A DNA stretch of 55,659 nucleotides, from assembly GCA_964562155.1 (NCBI GenBank), contig CAZLRU010000008.1:1-55659 (forward strand), written 5' to 3'. Positions 8,294 to 16,049 of the stretch are shown here, one piece after another; position 1 is the first letter of the stretch; the number at the start of each line of letters is the position of its first letter. The translations under genes were made by a program, and so were the position numbers. Origin of the DNA: JAGOUY01 sp964562155. GTDB taxonomy: Bacteria; Patescibacteriota; Patescibacteriia; 2-12-FULL-60-25. Below the pieces are notes generated by a model that worked only from the letters and a program-made list of their open reading frames with translations, was not told where the DNA came from and searched no databases.

Positions 8294-9046
8294 TTACGCC
8301 GCCTCTTTAATATCTGTGCGTATGATCTCACGTGTTTGTCGTGTTCTCCATTGTTTGACGTCGAGGCCTGCTTCGGCCGCCGCCAACTGCGCTTCTTGTT
8401 TTGAAGATCCTCTTCCGACCGCCACGAGCTCCTTATCGAGCATCACGCCAACCGTAAACTCTTTTTGATGATCGGGCCCTTGTTCTTCGAGAACCTTATA
8501 CGTTGGAGTGACGCCCAGTAGTTCTTGAGCTGTTTCTTGAAATTTACTTTTGGCATCGACGTAGAGCTCGAGCTCCAAAATCTTTGCCAAGTGACTCAAG
8601 ATGTGGCGATGAATAAACGCTTCACTCGCTTTCATTCCGCCGTCTAGGTAAACAGAGCCAATGATCGCCTCAATCGCATTAGCCATGATGTACATGCGAG
8701 CTTTTGTATCCTTGTCACGCGCTTCCCCGCGAGACAGAAGGAGGTACTCTTCAAATTCCAAGTCTTTCGCGATGGCGGCGAGTGTTTTGGCGTTGACGAG
8801 AGCTGCGCGCCAGTTGGTCAGATCGCCTTCTGGGTTTGCGAAGTGTTTATACAGGTGTTCAGTTACGATCAATTCGAGAACGGCATCACCTAAAAATTCC
8901 AAGCGCTCGTTATGGGCGAGGGGAAAGTCACTGTGTTCGTTCAAGTACGATCGATGCGTGAGAGCCTGCAGGAGGAGCGATTGGTCACGAAAGGTGTGTC
9001 CCAAGCGTTCTTCCAGCGGGCGAAAATCTGGCATGGTGAGTTCCAT
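8294..9046 (-). CDS. rnc: Ribonuclease III
   Basis: 250 aa. RNase III cleaves double-stranded RNA in rRNA and mRNA processing. Seen: the signature ERLEFLGDAVLELIV near residues 43-57, with the metal-binding Glu/Asp, a second acidic helix (AIEAIIGSVYLDGG) near 125, and a C-terminal double-stranded-RNA-binding domain (QETAQELLG... KQEAQLAAAEAGL) at about 165-235. Length is near the family norm. The start is ATG 9046; an internal ATG four codons later (MPDFRPLEE) is equally possible and neither has a clear SD. It is 7 nt downstream of nusB, giving a nusB-rnc-tRNA-Arg unit. Confidence 0.95.
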   Translation of the reverse strand: MELTMPDFRPLEERLGHTFRDQSLLLQALTHRSYLNEHSDFPLAHNERLEFLGDAVLELIVTEHLYKHFANPEGDLTNWRAALVNAKTLAAIAKDLEFEEYLLLSRGEARDKDTKARMYIMANAIEAIIGSVYLDGGMKASEAFIHRHILSHLAKILELELYVDAKSKFQETAQELLGVTPTYKVLEEQGPDHQKEFTVGVMLDKELVAVGRGSSKQEAQLAAAEAGLDVKQWRTRQTREIIRTDIKEAA

Positions 9047-9053
9047 ATAGGGT

Positions 9054-9530
9054 TTATTGAGGGCTGGTGACGGGCGCCGTAGGAGCCTTTGGTTGATCCG
9101 AGGGTTTGGCTACGCCTTGGGAGAGCTGGTGTCGGTAGACGGCGCCTAACACGCCATTCACAAATTTTCCACTCGATTCACCGCCAAAGGTTTTGGCCAG
9201 TTCAATGGCTTCATTGATGGCAACTTTGCTGGGAATCTCAAAATTAAACAACAGTTCAAAAGTTCCGATTCGTAAAACGTTGCGGTCGACCGTGGTAATT
9301 TTTTCCAGCGGCCAATCAGGAGCAAATGTCCGAATGGTTTGATCAATTTGTTCCTGGTTATCTAGAATTCCTTGCGTGATCATCTCGGCAAAGGCTTTTT
9401 CATCCAATTCAGGCGCAAATTCTTGAAGATTGCGAGCGAGGATTTGGCGCACATCGCGACCATCGCCATAAAAATCCCATTCATACAGGGATTGCATGAC
9501 GAGCGCACGAGCAAGATGACGGTTAGACAT
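9054..9530 (-). CDS. nusB: Transcription antitermination protein NusB
   Basis: 158 aa. NusB binds boxA RNA with S10 in rRNA antitermination. Seen: N-terminal RHLARALVMQSLYEWDF, and the C-terminal motif IPSKVAINEAIELAKTFG followed by SGKFVNGVLGAVYR, which is the family hallmark. A Pro/Ala/Thr tail of about 18 residues ends the protein. I chose ATG 9530 (MSNRHLAR); a TTG five codons upstream is the alternative. It lies between rpmF and rnc on the same strand. Confidence 0.93.
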   Translation of the reverse strand: MSNRHLARALVMQSLYEWDFYGDGRDVRQILARNLQEFAPELDEKAFAEMITQGILDNQEQIDQTIRTFAPDWPLEKITTVDRNVLRIGTFELLFNFEIPSKVAINEAIELAKTFGGESSGKFVNGVLGAVYRHQLSQGVAKPSDQPKAPTAPVTSPQ

Positions 9531-9574
9531 ATGTAGAAAGAACAAACAAAAAGGAGCGCTTAATCAGGCCAAAA

Positions 9575-9598
9575 ACACAAAGAACTAGTTCTTTGTGT
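9575..9598 (-). terminator. 24-bp perfect palindrome over the rpmF stop codon
   Basis: ACACAAAGAACT and AGTTCTTTGTGT form a perfect palindrome that includes the rpmF stop codon. On the minus strand it is followed by TTTTTGG, so it can act as a partial terminator between rpmF and nusB. Confidence 0.6.
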
Positions 9599-9872
9599 CC
9601 TGATGGTCTGCGTGGTCATGGTCATGATCATGGTTGTGATCATGAGTATCCGTTGCCTTGGATTTGGTTTTAGCCAACATTTTTTGAACCTTACGTTCAA
9701 GGCCTTTGCGATGGATCGTGATGCCGCGATATTCCGTAGCACCGGGCGCAACGCGATGAGAGAGATGCGTGTTTCCTGCTTTATCTTGGCTGATAGCTGG
9801 AGGAACTAACGCAAAATGAGACGCGCGACGGCGTTTGTGAGAAGAGGTTCGGCGGTGGCCAGTAAGACCCAT
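9585..9872 (-). CDS. rpmF: 50S ribosomal protein L32, Cys-less variant with His/Asp-rich tail
   Basis: 95 aa. The N-terminal GHRRTSSHKRRRASHFAL and the central LSHRVAPGATEYRG match CPR-type L32, where zinc-binding versions read CPSCGTYKG at this place. Here the zinc-knuckle cysteines are gone (APGATEY), so this is a C-minus form. The C-terminus carries an unusual tail, THDHNHDHDHDHADHQD, able to bind metal. I start at ATG 9872, where the homology begins; the frame is open further upstream but that part is hydrophobic and non-homologous. A TTGCAA-17-TATTCT promoter lies upstream. Confidence 0.82.
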   Translation of the reverse strand: MGLTGHRRTSSHKRRRASHFALVPPAISQDKAGNTHLSHRVAPGATEYRGITIHRKGLERKVQKMLAKTKSKATDTHDHNHDHDHDHADHQDTKN

Positions 9873-9913
9873 AGCGACAAAAAGACAGGCGAATGAATAA
9901 CAAGCTATAGAGG

Positions 9914-9942
9914 AGAATATCAGAAAGCGGCGGATTTTGCAA
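9914..9942 (-). promoter_or_regulatory. Promoter of rpmF (nusB-rnc unit)
   Basis: TTGCAA, exactly 17 nt and TATTCT on the minus strand, about 40 nt upstream of the rpmF ATG. It is divergent from the ndk promoter, with 20 bp between the two -35 boxes. Confidence 0.6.
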
Positions 9943-9961
9943 GAGAACCTTCGCCCCCACC

Positions 9962-9990
9962 TTGTCAAGGAGAGTAAAAAGGGGTACGAT
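9962..9990 (+). promoter_or_regulatory. Promoter of ndk
   Basis: TTGTCA, exactly 17 nt and TACGAT. The -10 box ends 12 nt before the ATG, so the leader is about 5 nt and the mRNA is nearly leaderless. Confidence 0.65.
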
Positions 9991-10002
9991 CAGACAAATC
10001 CT

Positions 10003-10587
10003 ATGCAAAAGACTCTCGTTCTCATCAAACCTGACGGTGTACAGCGCGGCCTCGTGGGGCAGATTCTTGGACGGTTTGAAACCGTCGGTCTCAAACTCGT
10101 GGCGCTAAAAATGGTCCATCCTTCTCATGAGGATGTCGATAAGCATTATGCTCTTACGGAAGAGTGGATGCAGGCTGTGTATAGCAAGGCGAAAGCCAAG
10201 TACGAGGCCAATAACCAAGCCTTTCCATATCCGGATCACATTGCGTACGGCACCGAAATTAAAAATGGCTTGGTGGAGTTTCTTAAATCCGCTCCAATCG
10301 TAGCCATGGTGTTGGAAGGGGAGCAGGCTGTTCCTCTCGTGCGTAAGATCGTGGGCGCAACCGAGCCCGCTTCCGCTGTTCCGGGAACGATTCGCGGCGA
10401 CTTCTCTCACGACACCTATGCGCTCTCAAATAGCCAAAACCGTCCATTGCGCAATTTGATCCACGCTTCCGGTACGGAAGATGAAGCCAAATACGAAATG
10501 ACCGTCTGGTTCACGGACGAAGAATTGTACAAATACGAGCACGTGAATGATCGCGTCCAGTACGATCCAGAATGGTTCATGTCATAA
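10003..10587 (+). CDS. ndk: Nucleoside diphosphate kinase, extended form
   Basis: 194 aa. NDK moves the gamma phosphate between nucleotides through a phospho-His. Seen: TLVLIKPDGVQRGLVGQI at the start, RKIVGATEPASAVPGTIRGDF, and NLIHASGTEDEA, in which the His is the phosphorylated residue. Typical NDKs have about 140-150 residues. The extra length here comes from an inserted segment near 45-85 (around WMQAVYSKAKAKYEANNQ) and a C-terminal extension ending DRVQYDPEWFMS. The start is ATG 10003, because homology begins there. It is monocistronic, with its own promoter and terminator. Confidence 0.95.
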   Translation: MQKTLVLIKPDGVQRGLVGQILGRFETVGLKLVALKMVHPSHEDVDKHYALTEEWMQAVYSKAKAKYEANNQAFPYPDHIAYGTEIKNGLVEFLKSAPIVAMVLEGEQAVPLVRKIVGATEPASAVPGTIRGDFSHDTYALSNSQNRPLRNLIHASGTEDEAKYEMTVWFTDEELYKYEHVNDRVQYDPEWFMS

Positions 10588-10604
10588 AGAAAAAGACCAT
10601 AATC

Positions 10605-10644
10605 AAAACAGAGACGAGGAATCATGCCTCGTCTCTGTTTTTTT
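10605..10644 (+). terminator. Intrinsic terminator of ndk
   Basis: AAAACAGAGACGAGG and CCTCGTCTCTGTTTT form a long perfect stem with a short loop, followed by a T-run. Confidence 0.9.
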
Positions 10645-10672
10645 ATAACGGCGTCCGTGGCATACTACGCGC

Positions 10673-11950
10673 ATGAGAGCTTGGATAAAACGCACCTTCA
10701 AGACACTGGGCCCCGGTTTTATTACAGGAGCCGCCGATGACGATCCGGCCGGCATCGTGACGTATGCTCAGGCTGGCGTTACCCTTGGCTATCACGCTCT
10801 GTGGACAGCGTTATTTAGCATTCCATTCATGATTGCGGCGCAAGAGATGTGCGCGCGCATCGGTATTGTTACGGGACAAGGATTAGCGGCAAACCTGCGC
10901 CGACGTTTTTCAAAACCCGTCGTCATCTTTTTGGTCGCGCTACTGTTTGCAGCTAATACGCTTAATTTGGGGGCAGACTTGGGCATGATGGCAGCCGCTA
11001 CGCAGCTCGTCATTCCTCTTTCGTTCCCGTTATTGCTCGTTGGTCTGGCTTTAATAACGCTCATTCTCCAAATATTCGTGAGCTACAAGACGTACGCAAA
11101 ATATCTCAAGTGGCTCACTCTTTCCTTGTTTGCGTTTATCGCCGTTGCCTTCATGGTTAATGAGATTGATTGGAAAGCGGCTATTGTGAGCACGTTATTA
11201 CCATCAAATATTCTGAGTAAGCAGTCGTTGATGATCTTGGTAGCCGTGCTCGGAACAACGATTTCTCCGTACTTATTTTTTTGGCAGGCTAGTGAAGAGG
11301 TTGAGGAGGTGTGGGGAGAAAAGACGCGACCAAAAAAAATCACACCACAGCTTCATCGACGGATCGCCAACGGTTTGCTAGCCATGCGGGCAGATGTGGG
11401 CTGGGGGATGGTGTTCTCGAATATCGTGGCCTGGTTCATTATGGTGTTAGCGGCGGCAAAACTACGAGACGCTGGCTACGCCGAAATAACATCACCGAGT
11501 CAGGTTGCTGCGGCGCTCGCTCCATTAGCCGGAAAATTTGCGTCATTATTATTTGCACTTGCAACGCTCGGTACAGGGCTTCTCACGATTCCTATTTTAT
11601 CGGCCTCTGCAGCATATGCCGCCTGTGAGGTTTTGGATTTTCCTGAAGGATTATCTAAAAAATGGTACCAAGCGCAGGCTTTTTACGGATTAATCGTTGT
11701 ATCTACCCTTATTGGAGTTGTCGGCAACTTCACGGGAACCAATCCGGTTCGCGCTCTTATCTATTCTGCCATCGCAAACGCGCTCGTCGCTCCAGTGATC
11801 TTAATAGCAATCACCCGACTAGCAAACGACAAAAACATCATGGGGAAGCACGTCAACACTCCGCGTTTGCAAGTGGTCGGATGGCTAACGGTCATGCTTA
11901 TGGTCGCTGCCCCGCTGCTCTGGGGTTTTTCTGCCTGGCAAGGGTGGTAG
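10673..11950 (+). CDS. Nramp-related divalent metal transporter
   Basis: 425 aa with about 11 membrane helices. Helix 1 carries GAADDDPAGIVTYAQAG where Mn/Fe Nramps have DPGN, and helix 6 carries TISPYLFFWQASEEVEE where they have MPH. The metal-site Asp remains but the Asn and Met ligands are lost. Loss of the helix 6 Met is known in Nramp-related proteins with altered substrate choice, such as the NRMT magnesium carriers, so substrate should not be assumed to be Mn. The start is ATG 10673. A CATACT -10 box ends exactly 6 nt upstream, implying a leaderless mRNA. Confidence 0.85.
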   Translation: MRAWIKRTFKTLGPGFITGAADDDPAGIVTYAQAGVTLGYHALWTALFSIPFMIAAQEMCARIGIVTGQGLAANLRRRFSKPVVIFLVALLFAANTLNLGADLGMMAAATQLVIPLSFPLLLVGLALITLILQIFVSYKTYAKYLKWLTLSLFAFIAVAFMVNEIDWKAAIVSTLLPSNILSKQSLMILVAVLGTTISPYLFFWQASEEVEEVWGEKTRPKKITPQLHRRIANGLLAMRADVGWGMVFSNIVAWFIMVLAAAKLRDAGYAEITSPSQVAAALAPLAGKFASLLFALATLGTGLLTIPILSASAAYAACEVLDFPEGLSKKWYQAQAFYGLIVVSTLIGVVGNFTGTNPVRALIYSAIANALVAPVILIAITRLANDKNIMGKHVNTPRLQVVGWLTVMLMVAAPLLWGFSAWQGW

Positions 11951-12000
11951 GATTTGAAAAAAAGCGTCGATATTTTTGAAAAAACACCAACGATCAAGCG

Positions 12001-12030
12001 TTGACAAGTAATTAAAAAGAGTCATACCAT
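12001..12030 (+). promoter_or_regulatory. Promoter of the porin-like gene
   Basis: TTGACA, 17 nt and ATACCA. It gives a leader of about 85 nt with hairpins CCGTT/AACGG, GGCA-ATCG-TGCC and CCCC-TAT-GGGG. The last hides the SD-like GGGGAAG, so translation may be gated by structure. Confidence 0.6.
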
Positions 12031-12121
12031 AGTCACTTCCGTTCAAAAAAACGGAGCACAAGTGAGGTGAGATAGGCTCAACCAACCTTGTGGGCAATCG
12101 TGCCACCCCTATGGGGAAGTG

Positions 12122-13312
12122 ATGACGAGTCCAAGCTTTGGAAGCACTTTCTTCGCGGTCGTGAGCCTGTTGCTGGCACTGGTGGCCACGCCGCGATACG
12201 TGCAGGCAGATGACACGCCGTGCCAGACGCCGAGCCTTGGCGGCTATGCCGAGGTATTCGGGACGCTTGCGAGCGAAACGGCGAGCGACGGCGCGTTGCC
12301 GTTTCGTGGCTTCGACAACCGTGCGAACACGGTGTCGATCTCGAACATCGCGCTCAGTGCTCAGCTCCGCTGCGGTGACGTCGCGCGCGGCTGGGGTCGA
12401 GCCCAGCTCGACCTGACGCTGCAGTGGGGGCTGACCCCCAACACGTACTATCTCGGCGAGCCGTCGTACATGAGTCACGATGGTGTGGGTGAGTCTAGCG
12501 CCTCAAGCTGGCGCTTCCTCCAGCAGGCGCTGGTCTCATGGCGCCGAGAAACTTCAGCCGGACGTTACTGGCAGCTCGAGGCGGGTATCTTTCCGTCGCC
12601 CCTCGGACCCGAGGGGATGGCGGTCAAGGACGGCTGGAACTGGTCGAGGTCAAACCTGTTCTTTGGCCTCGCCTTCTACCACGTGGGGGCACGCCTCACT
12701 CATGGTATGGGTGGATGGCGCGTGACGGCCAGCCTTCTGAATGGCTGGAATAGCATCGTTGACAACAACGACGAGAAGACCGGACATCTCCAGGTTGTTT
12801 ATGAGACCGATGCGGTTGTCTGGTCTGCTCAGATCATGAGCGGCGTCGAGCGTTCTCCTGGCGATCCGGCGGGCCGTGGTGTCTGGAGGTCGCTCTTCGA
12901 CACCTACCTGACAGCACATCCGTCGGCATGGCTGTCGCTGCAGGCTCACTTCGACGCGGGAGTCGAGCCTGGCGCGCTCGGGACAGATTGGTGGGTAGCC
13001 GGCGCTGCCTACCTTCGCCTCCGTCCCTGGCCGGTGAGTCTGCCTGGCCTCACGTTCGCCGCACGCGGAGACCTGTTCTACGAGGCGGTGCCGCCCGGCG
13101 GCGCGCCGATCTTCTGGCCGATGGCTATCGGCGCGCGGGACACACTCATGTCCTCCGCGACTGCGACCATGCGGTTCGAGGTACCGCATGGGGCTATTTA
13201 CCTGGAGAGTCGAGCTGACTACTCGACCAACCAGGGGATCTGGAACCCCGGTGCCAGCCACCCCCAGAACTGGCGGGAGACCGCTACCCTCGGTCTGACG
13301 GCCTGGTTCTGA
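12122..13312 (+). CDS. Outer-membrane beta-barrel porin-like protein (bbp2/OmpL type)
   Basis: 396 aa. Seen: a Sec signal peptide (FFAVVSLLLALVATPRYVQA) with cleavage near residue 30, alternating amphipathic strands throughout, a NGWNSIVDNNDEKTGHLQ motif and a EAGIFPSPLGPEGM segment, both typical of putative beta-barrel porin-2 (PF07642), and a C-terminal aromatic ending LGLTAWF like the beta-signal used by BAM. GC content is far above the neighbours. CPR cells are not known to have an outer membrane, so this is either acquired DNA or a barrel with another location. The start could be the GTG at 12119. It has its own promoter and a hairpin after the stop. Confidence 0.72.
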   Translation: MTSPSFGSTFFAVVSLLLALVATPRYVQADDTPCQTPSLGGYAEVFGTLASETASDGALPFRGFDNRANTVSISNIALSAQLRCGDVARGWGRAQLDLTLQWGLTPNTYYLGEPSYMSHDGVGESSASSWRFLQQALVSWRRETSAGRYWQLEAGIFPSPLGPEGMAVKDGWNWSRSNLFFGLAFYHVGARLTHGMGGWRVTASLLNGWNSIVDNNDEKTGHLQVVYETDAVVWSAQIMSGVERSPGDPAGRGVWRSLFDTYLTAHPSAWLSLQAHFDAGVEPGALGTDWWVAGAAYLRLRPWPVSLPGLTFAARGDLFYEAVPPGGAPIFWPMAIGARDTLMSSATATMRFEVPHGAIYLESRADYSTNQGIWNPGASHPQNWRETATLGLTAWF

Positions 13313-13386
13313 CCCGCTCCACGCTCCTTCCTCCTCCGAAGCGCCCAGCTTTGCTTGGTCACGCCTCGCTCTTTCCCTTGTTTTAG

Positions 13387-13416
13387 CCCTTCCGGGGGTT
13401 ATACCGAGGGAAGGGG
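13387..13416 (+). terminator. 3' hairpin of the porin-like gene
   Basis: CCCTTCC/GGAAGGG stem with an inner GG-TTATA-CC stem. It lacks a proper T-run, so it may protect the 3' end rather than terminate by itself. Confidence 0.4.
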
Positions 13417-13417
13417 A

Positions 13418-13446
13418 TTGACGGATGTCTAAAGTTCATCTACCAT
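13418..13446 (+). promoter_or_regulatory. Promoter of tRNA-Thr/rpmG
   Basis: TTGACG, exactly 17 nt and TACCAT, about 44 nt upstream of the tRNA. Confidence 0.6.
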
Positions 13447-13489
13447 CCTGACATTGTCGTAAAAGACGGGTGAGACGAACGCTTGGTAT

Positions 13490-13565
13490 GCCGGCGTAGC
13501 TCAGTTGGCAGAGCAACGGTTTTGTAAACCGTAGGTCGTCGGTTCGACTCCGTCCGCCGGCTCCA
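13490..13565 (+). tRNA. tRNA-Thr (anticodon TGT)
   Basis: Acceptor GCCGGCG/CGCCGGC, D arm GCTC/GAGC, anticodon stem ACGGT/ACCGT with loop TTTGTAA (TGT), T loop TTCGACT and an encoded CCA. It reads ACA. rpmG starts 9 nt after it, so the two are probably cotranscribed. Confidence 0.95.
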
Positions 13566-13574
13566 CAAATTTAT

Positions 13575-13730
13575 ATGTCCCAGGATAACCTGATCAAAAT
13601 GCAATGCACGCAATGTGGTAAGACGAATTACCACTCGCGTAAGAACAAGAAGACCATTAAGGCCCGTTTAGAGCTGAAAAAGTTCTGCAAACTTTGCAAA
13701 ACCCGCATTCCTCACAAGGAAAGCAAGTAA
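13575..13730 (+). CDS. rpmG: 50S ribosomal protein L33, zinc-binding type
   Basis: A 51-aa protein of the large ribosomal subunit. Seen: MQCTQCGKTNYHSRKNKK and KKFCKLCKTRIPHKESK, giving the two CxxC pairs of the zinc-binding form. Length is normal for L33. It begins right behind tRNA-Thr, a common arrangement for rpmG, and ends before an intrinsic terminator. No SD is visible. The zinc-binding L33 contrasts with the Cys-less L32 at 9585-9872. Confidence 0.93.
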   Translation: MSQDNLIKMQCTQCGKTNYHSRKNKKTIKARLELKKFCKLCKTRIPHKESK

Positions 13731-13744
13731 GGTAAACGGATAAA

Positions 13745-13770
13745 CAAAACGCTCATCGGGGCGTTTTTGT
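13745..13770 (+). terminator. Intrinsic terminator after rpmG
   Basis: AAAACGC and GCGTTTT stem with an 8-nt loop and a T-run. Confidence 0.75.
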
Positions 13771-13792
13771 GTTTTTGAGGTACAATTCGGCC

Positions 13793-16003
13793 ATGTCTAT
13801 CACCGCCCTGCTTCCCGCCGCCCCTCTTCGCCGTTCGTGGGGAGTGGTTCTGCTGGTAAATGCCTGCCTCATGACGATCGAGATCGTGGCCAGTCATTTG
13901 CTCGCTCCGTTTATTGGCGTCTCAATCATCGCGTGGGCCAGTGTTATTGGAGTGGTGTTTGTGGCGATGGCGCTCGGTTACCATCTTGGGGGGCGTGTAG
14001 TTGATCGTTACGCGTCCCACAAGGTCCTCACGCTCTTCTTACTGCTGGCAGCGATCGCTGTGGCGCTGATGCCCCTCCTTGCGCAAGGGGTTGGCGTCTA
14101 CCTTCTGACCGCGTCTCTTTCTTCACTTGCAAACGCGCTATGCTTAAGTGCTGTGGTTCTAAGCCTTCCCAGCGTTTGCATATCCGCTACCTATCCTTGT
14201 CTTGTGAAGCGGAGCGTTGTTGCCTTGGAAGCTTCGGGTCAGACCGTGGGAGGGTTGAATGCTGCCGCGGCGATTGGCAGCATCTTTGGAACATTCATGA
14301 GTGGATTTGTGTGGTTGGTGTGGTTCTCTGTTCCGAACATTCTCTACCTCATAGCCGGCGTATTGATGTTGTTGGCGTTGTCATATGCGTTTATGGGGCG
14401 AGCAGAGACGAGGCGGCTCCCTGCTGCGGTCCCTGAACAACAGCTTGAACAAAAGCAGTCACCTTCATTACGGGGTAAGAAAGTGCTCCATGCCTTGCTC
14501 GCGTTCATAAGTGGGTTTGTCATGTTATCGTTGGAGGTGGTCGCGAGTCGTGCTCTAGCGCCATATATTGGGGTTTCTTTGTATACGTGGACCGGTATCA
14601 TCGGTATGGTCTTGGTGGGGATGAGTCTTGGAAATAGCGTGGGGGGAAAACTTGCAGACCGAACATCATCGCAAAGAATGGTCGGGCGCTCATTTGCTTG
14701 GGCGGGGGTCATGTTGCTCCTGGCTCTGTATATGGTGATGCTAATGGGTCCCTTGTTCGCTTCTGTTACGCTTCCGCTTGTTTTGCGAACGATTTTATTT
14801 ACCGCCTTGGCCTTTCTTGCGCCTACGGTTGCGCTCGCCACGCTCTCGCCTCAGCTCATGAAAGGTGCGTTTGCTGATCTTGATGAAGTGGGGTTGGAGG
14901 CGGGGTCATTGAGTGCCTGGAATACGCTTGGAGGATTGGTTGGTGCGTTAAGCACAGGGTTCGTGCTTATTTCTTGGATGGGAACGCGGGGCTTGTTGGG
15001 AGCGTTGGCTGTTAGCTGCTTGTTGCTCGGGATCATGCTTAGTCGGCCCTCGCTTCCTATTCGTCCACGGCTTCTGTTGGTGGTGCTCGCTTGTTTTGGG
15101 TCGCTCGCGCTGGCCCCGCGCGCCTGTGTAAAAGAGACGCAGTACTACTGCATTCAGCTGTTAAAAGATCCGAGTTTTTCCCCAGAGAACCCAGCTTATA
15201 TTCTGCGTCTTGATCATCTTGTGCACTCCTATGTGTATCTCAACCATCCGGAAACATTGGGGTATGGCTATGAACAGGTGTATGCACATTTAATTGCCAA
15301 TCTTTACACCTCTGATCAATCATTTTCTTCTTTATTCATCGGAGGAGGAGGATATGTGCTTCCAAGATATATAAATGTCCGCTACCCAAAAGCACAGGTT
15401 ACTGTTTCTGAAATTGACCCCGGTGTGACCGAGGTCAATAAAACGCATCTTGCTCTTCCCGCCAATACCTCAACCAAAACAGAAAACATTGATGCTCGTA
15501 TGTACCTCGCTCGTCGTTCTTCGGAAACGAAGTTCGATCTTGTCTTTGGAGATGCGTTTAATGACTTCAGTGTGCCATATCACCTGACGACGGTGGAGTT
15601 CCATCGGTTGCTGAAAGCGCACATGGCTCAAGATGGGGTGTACGCGCTTAATATCATTGATGATCCACGCTACGGACAATTTTTATCTGCGATGCTAAAG
15701 ACATTAGGGAGTGTCTGGACGCATGTCTACGTTGCTCCCGGGGCCTCGGAATTCGTGAAAGGCAGAAACACGATTGTGCTCCTTGCGAGTGACAAGGCGC
15801 TTGATCCTGCTCGCTGGCAAACAACGGTCTCTCCCGCCGCACGGGCTGTAGACATGGAAGACGCAGAATACCGGCGACTCACTCAGTTGCTTCCTCAGTC
15901 GCTCGTCGACGCCTTTCAACACGGACACCCTGTCCCGCTGTTAACAGATCAGTTTGCGCCTCTAGATCGCTATTTGGCACCGGTCTTTGCCGATGCGTAT
16001 TAA
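13793..16003 (+). CDS. Fused multi-pass membrane / spermidine synthase-like protein
   Basis: 736 aa. Two homologous membrane halves repeat the same opening: IEIVASHLLAPFIGVSIIAWAS near residue 25 and LEVVASRALAPYIGVSLYTWTG near 250, each followed by several helices. This is an internal duplication seen directly. The C-terminal third (about 480-736) is a spermidine-synthase-fold methyltransferase-like domain: FIGGGGYVLPRYINV, VSEIDPGV, FDLVFGDAFNDFSVPYHL. The family is annotated as fused MFS/spermidine synthase; true polyamine synthesis is unproven. Start ATG 13793 has TACAAT ending 6 nt upstream, so the mRNA is probably leaderless. Confidence 0.88.
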   Translation: MSITALLPAAPLRRSWGVVLLVNACLMTIEIVASHLLAPFIGVSIIAWASVIGVVFVAMALGYHLGGRVVDRYASHKVLTLFLLLAAIAVALMPLLAQGVGVYLLTASLSSLANALCLSAVVLSLPSVCISATYPCLVKRSVVALEASGQTVGGLNAAAAIGSIFGTFMSGFVWLVWFSVPNILYLIAGVLMLLALSYAFMGRAETRRLPAAVPEQQLEQKQSPSLRGKKVLHALLAFISGFVMLSLEVVASRALAPYIGVSLYTWTGIIGMVLVGMSLGNSVGGKLADRTSSQRMVGRSFAWAGVMLLLALYMVMLMGPLFASVTLPLVLRTILFTALAFLAPTVALATLSPQLMKGAFADLDEVGLEAGSLSAWNTLGGLVGALSTGFVLISWMGTRGLLGALAVSCLLLGIMLSRPSLPIRPRLLLVVLACFGSLALAPRACVKETQYYCIQLLKDPSFSPENPAYILRLDHLVHSYVYLNHPETLGYGYEQVYAHLIANLYTSDQSFSSLFIGGGGYVLPRYINVRYPKAQVTVSEIDPGVTEVNKTHLALPANTSTKTENIDARMYLARRSSETKFDLVFGDAFNDFSVPYHLTTVEFHRLLKAHMAQDGVYALNIIDDPRYGQFLSAMLKTLGSVWTHVYVAPGASEFVKGRNTIVLLASDKALDPARWQTTVSPAARAVDMEDAEYRRLTQLLPQSLVDAFQHGHPVPLLTDQFAPLDRYLAPVFADAY

Positions 16004-16049
16004 AATATTCTTGTTATATTTTGGATCAAAGATTAAAATAGAATAAAAT

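Noticed and set aside
9873..9968. N-terminal hydrophobic extension of the L32 frame
   Set aside because: It overlaps the rpmF promoter region; L32 homology starts exactly at ATG 9872.
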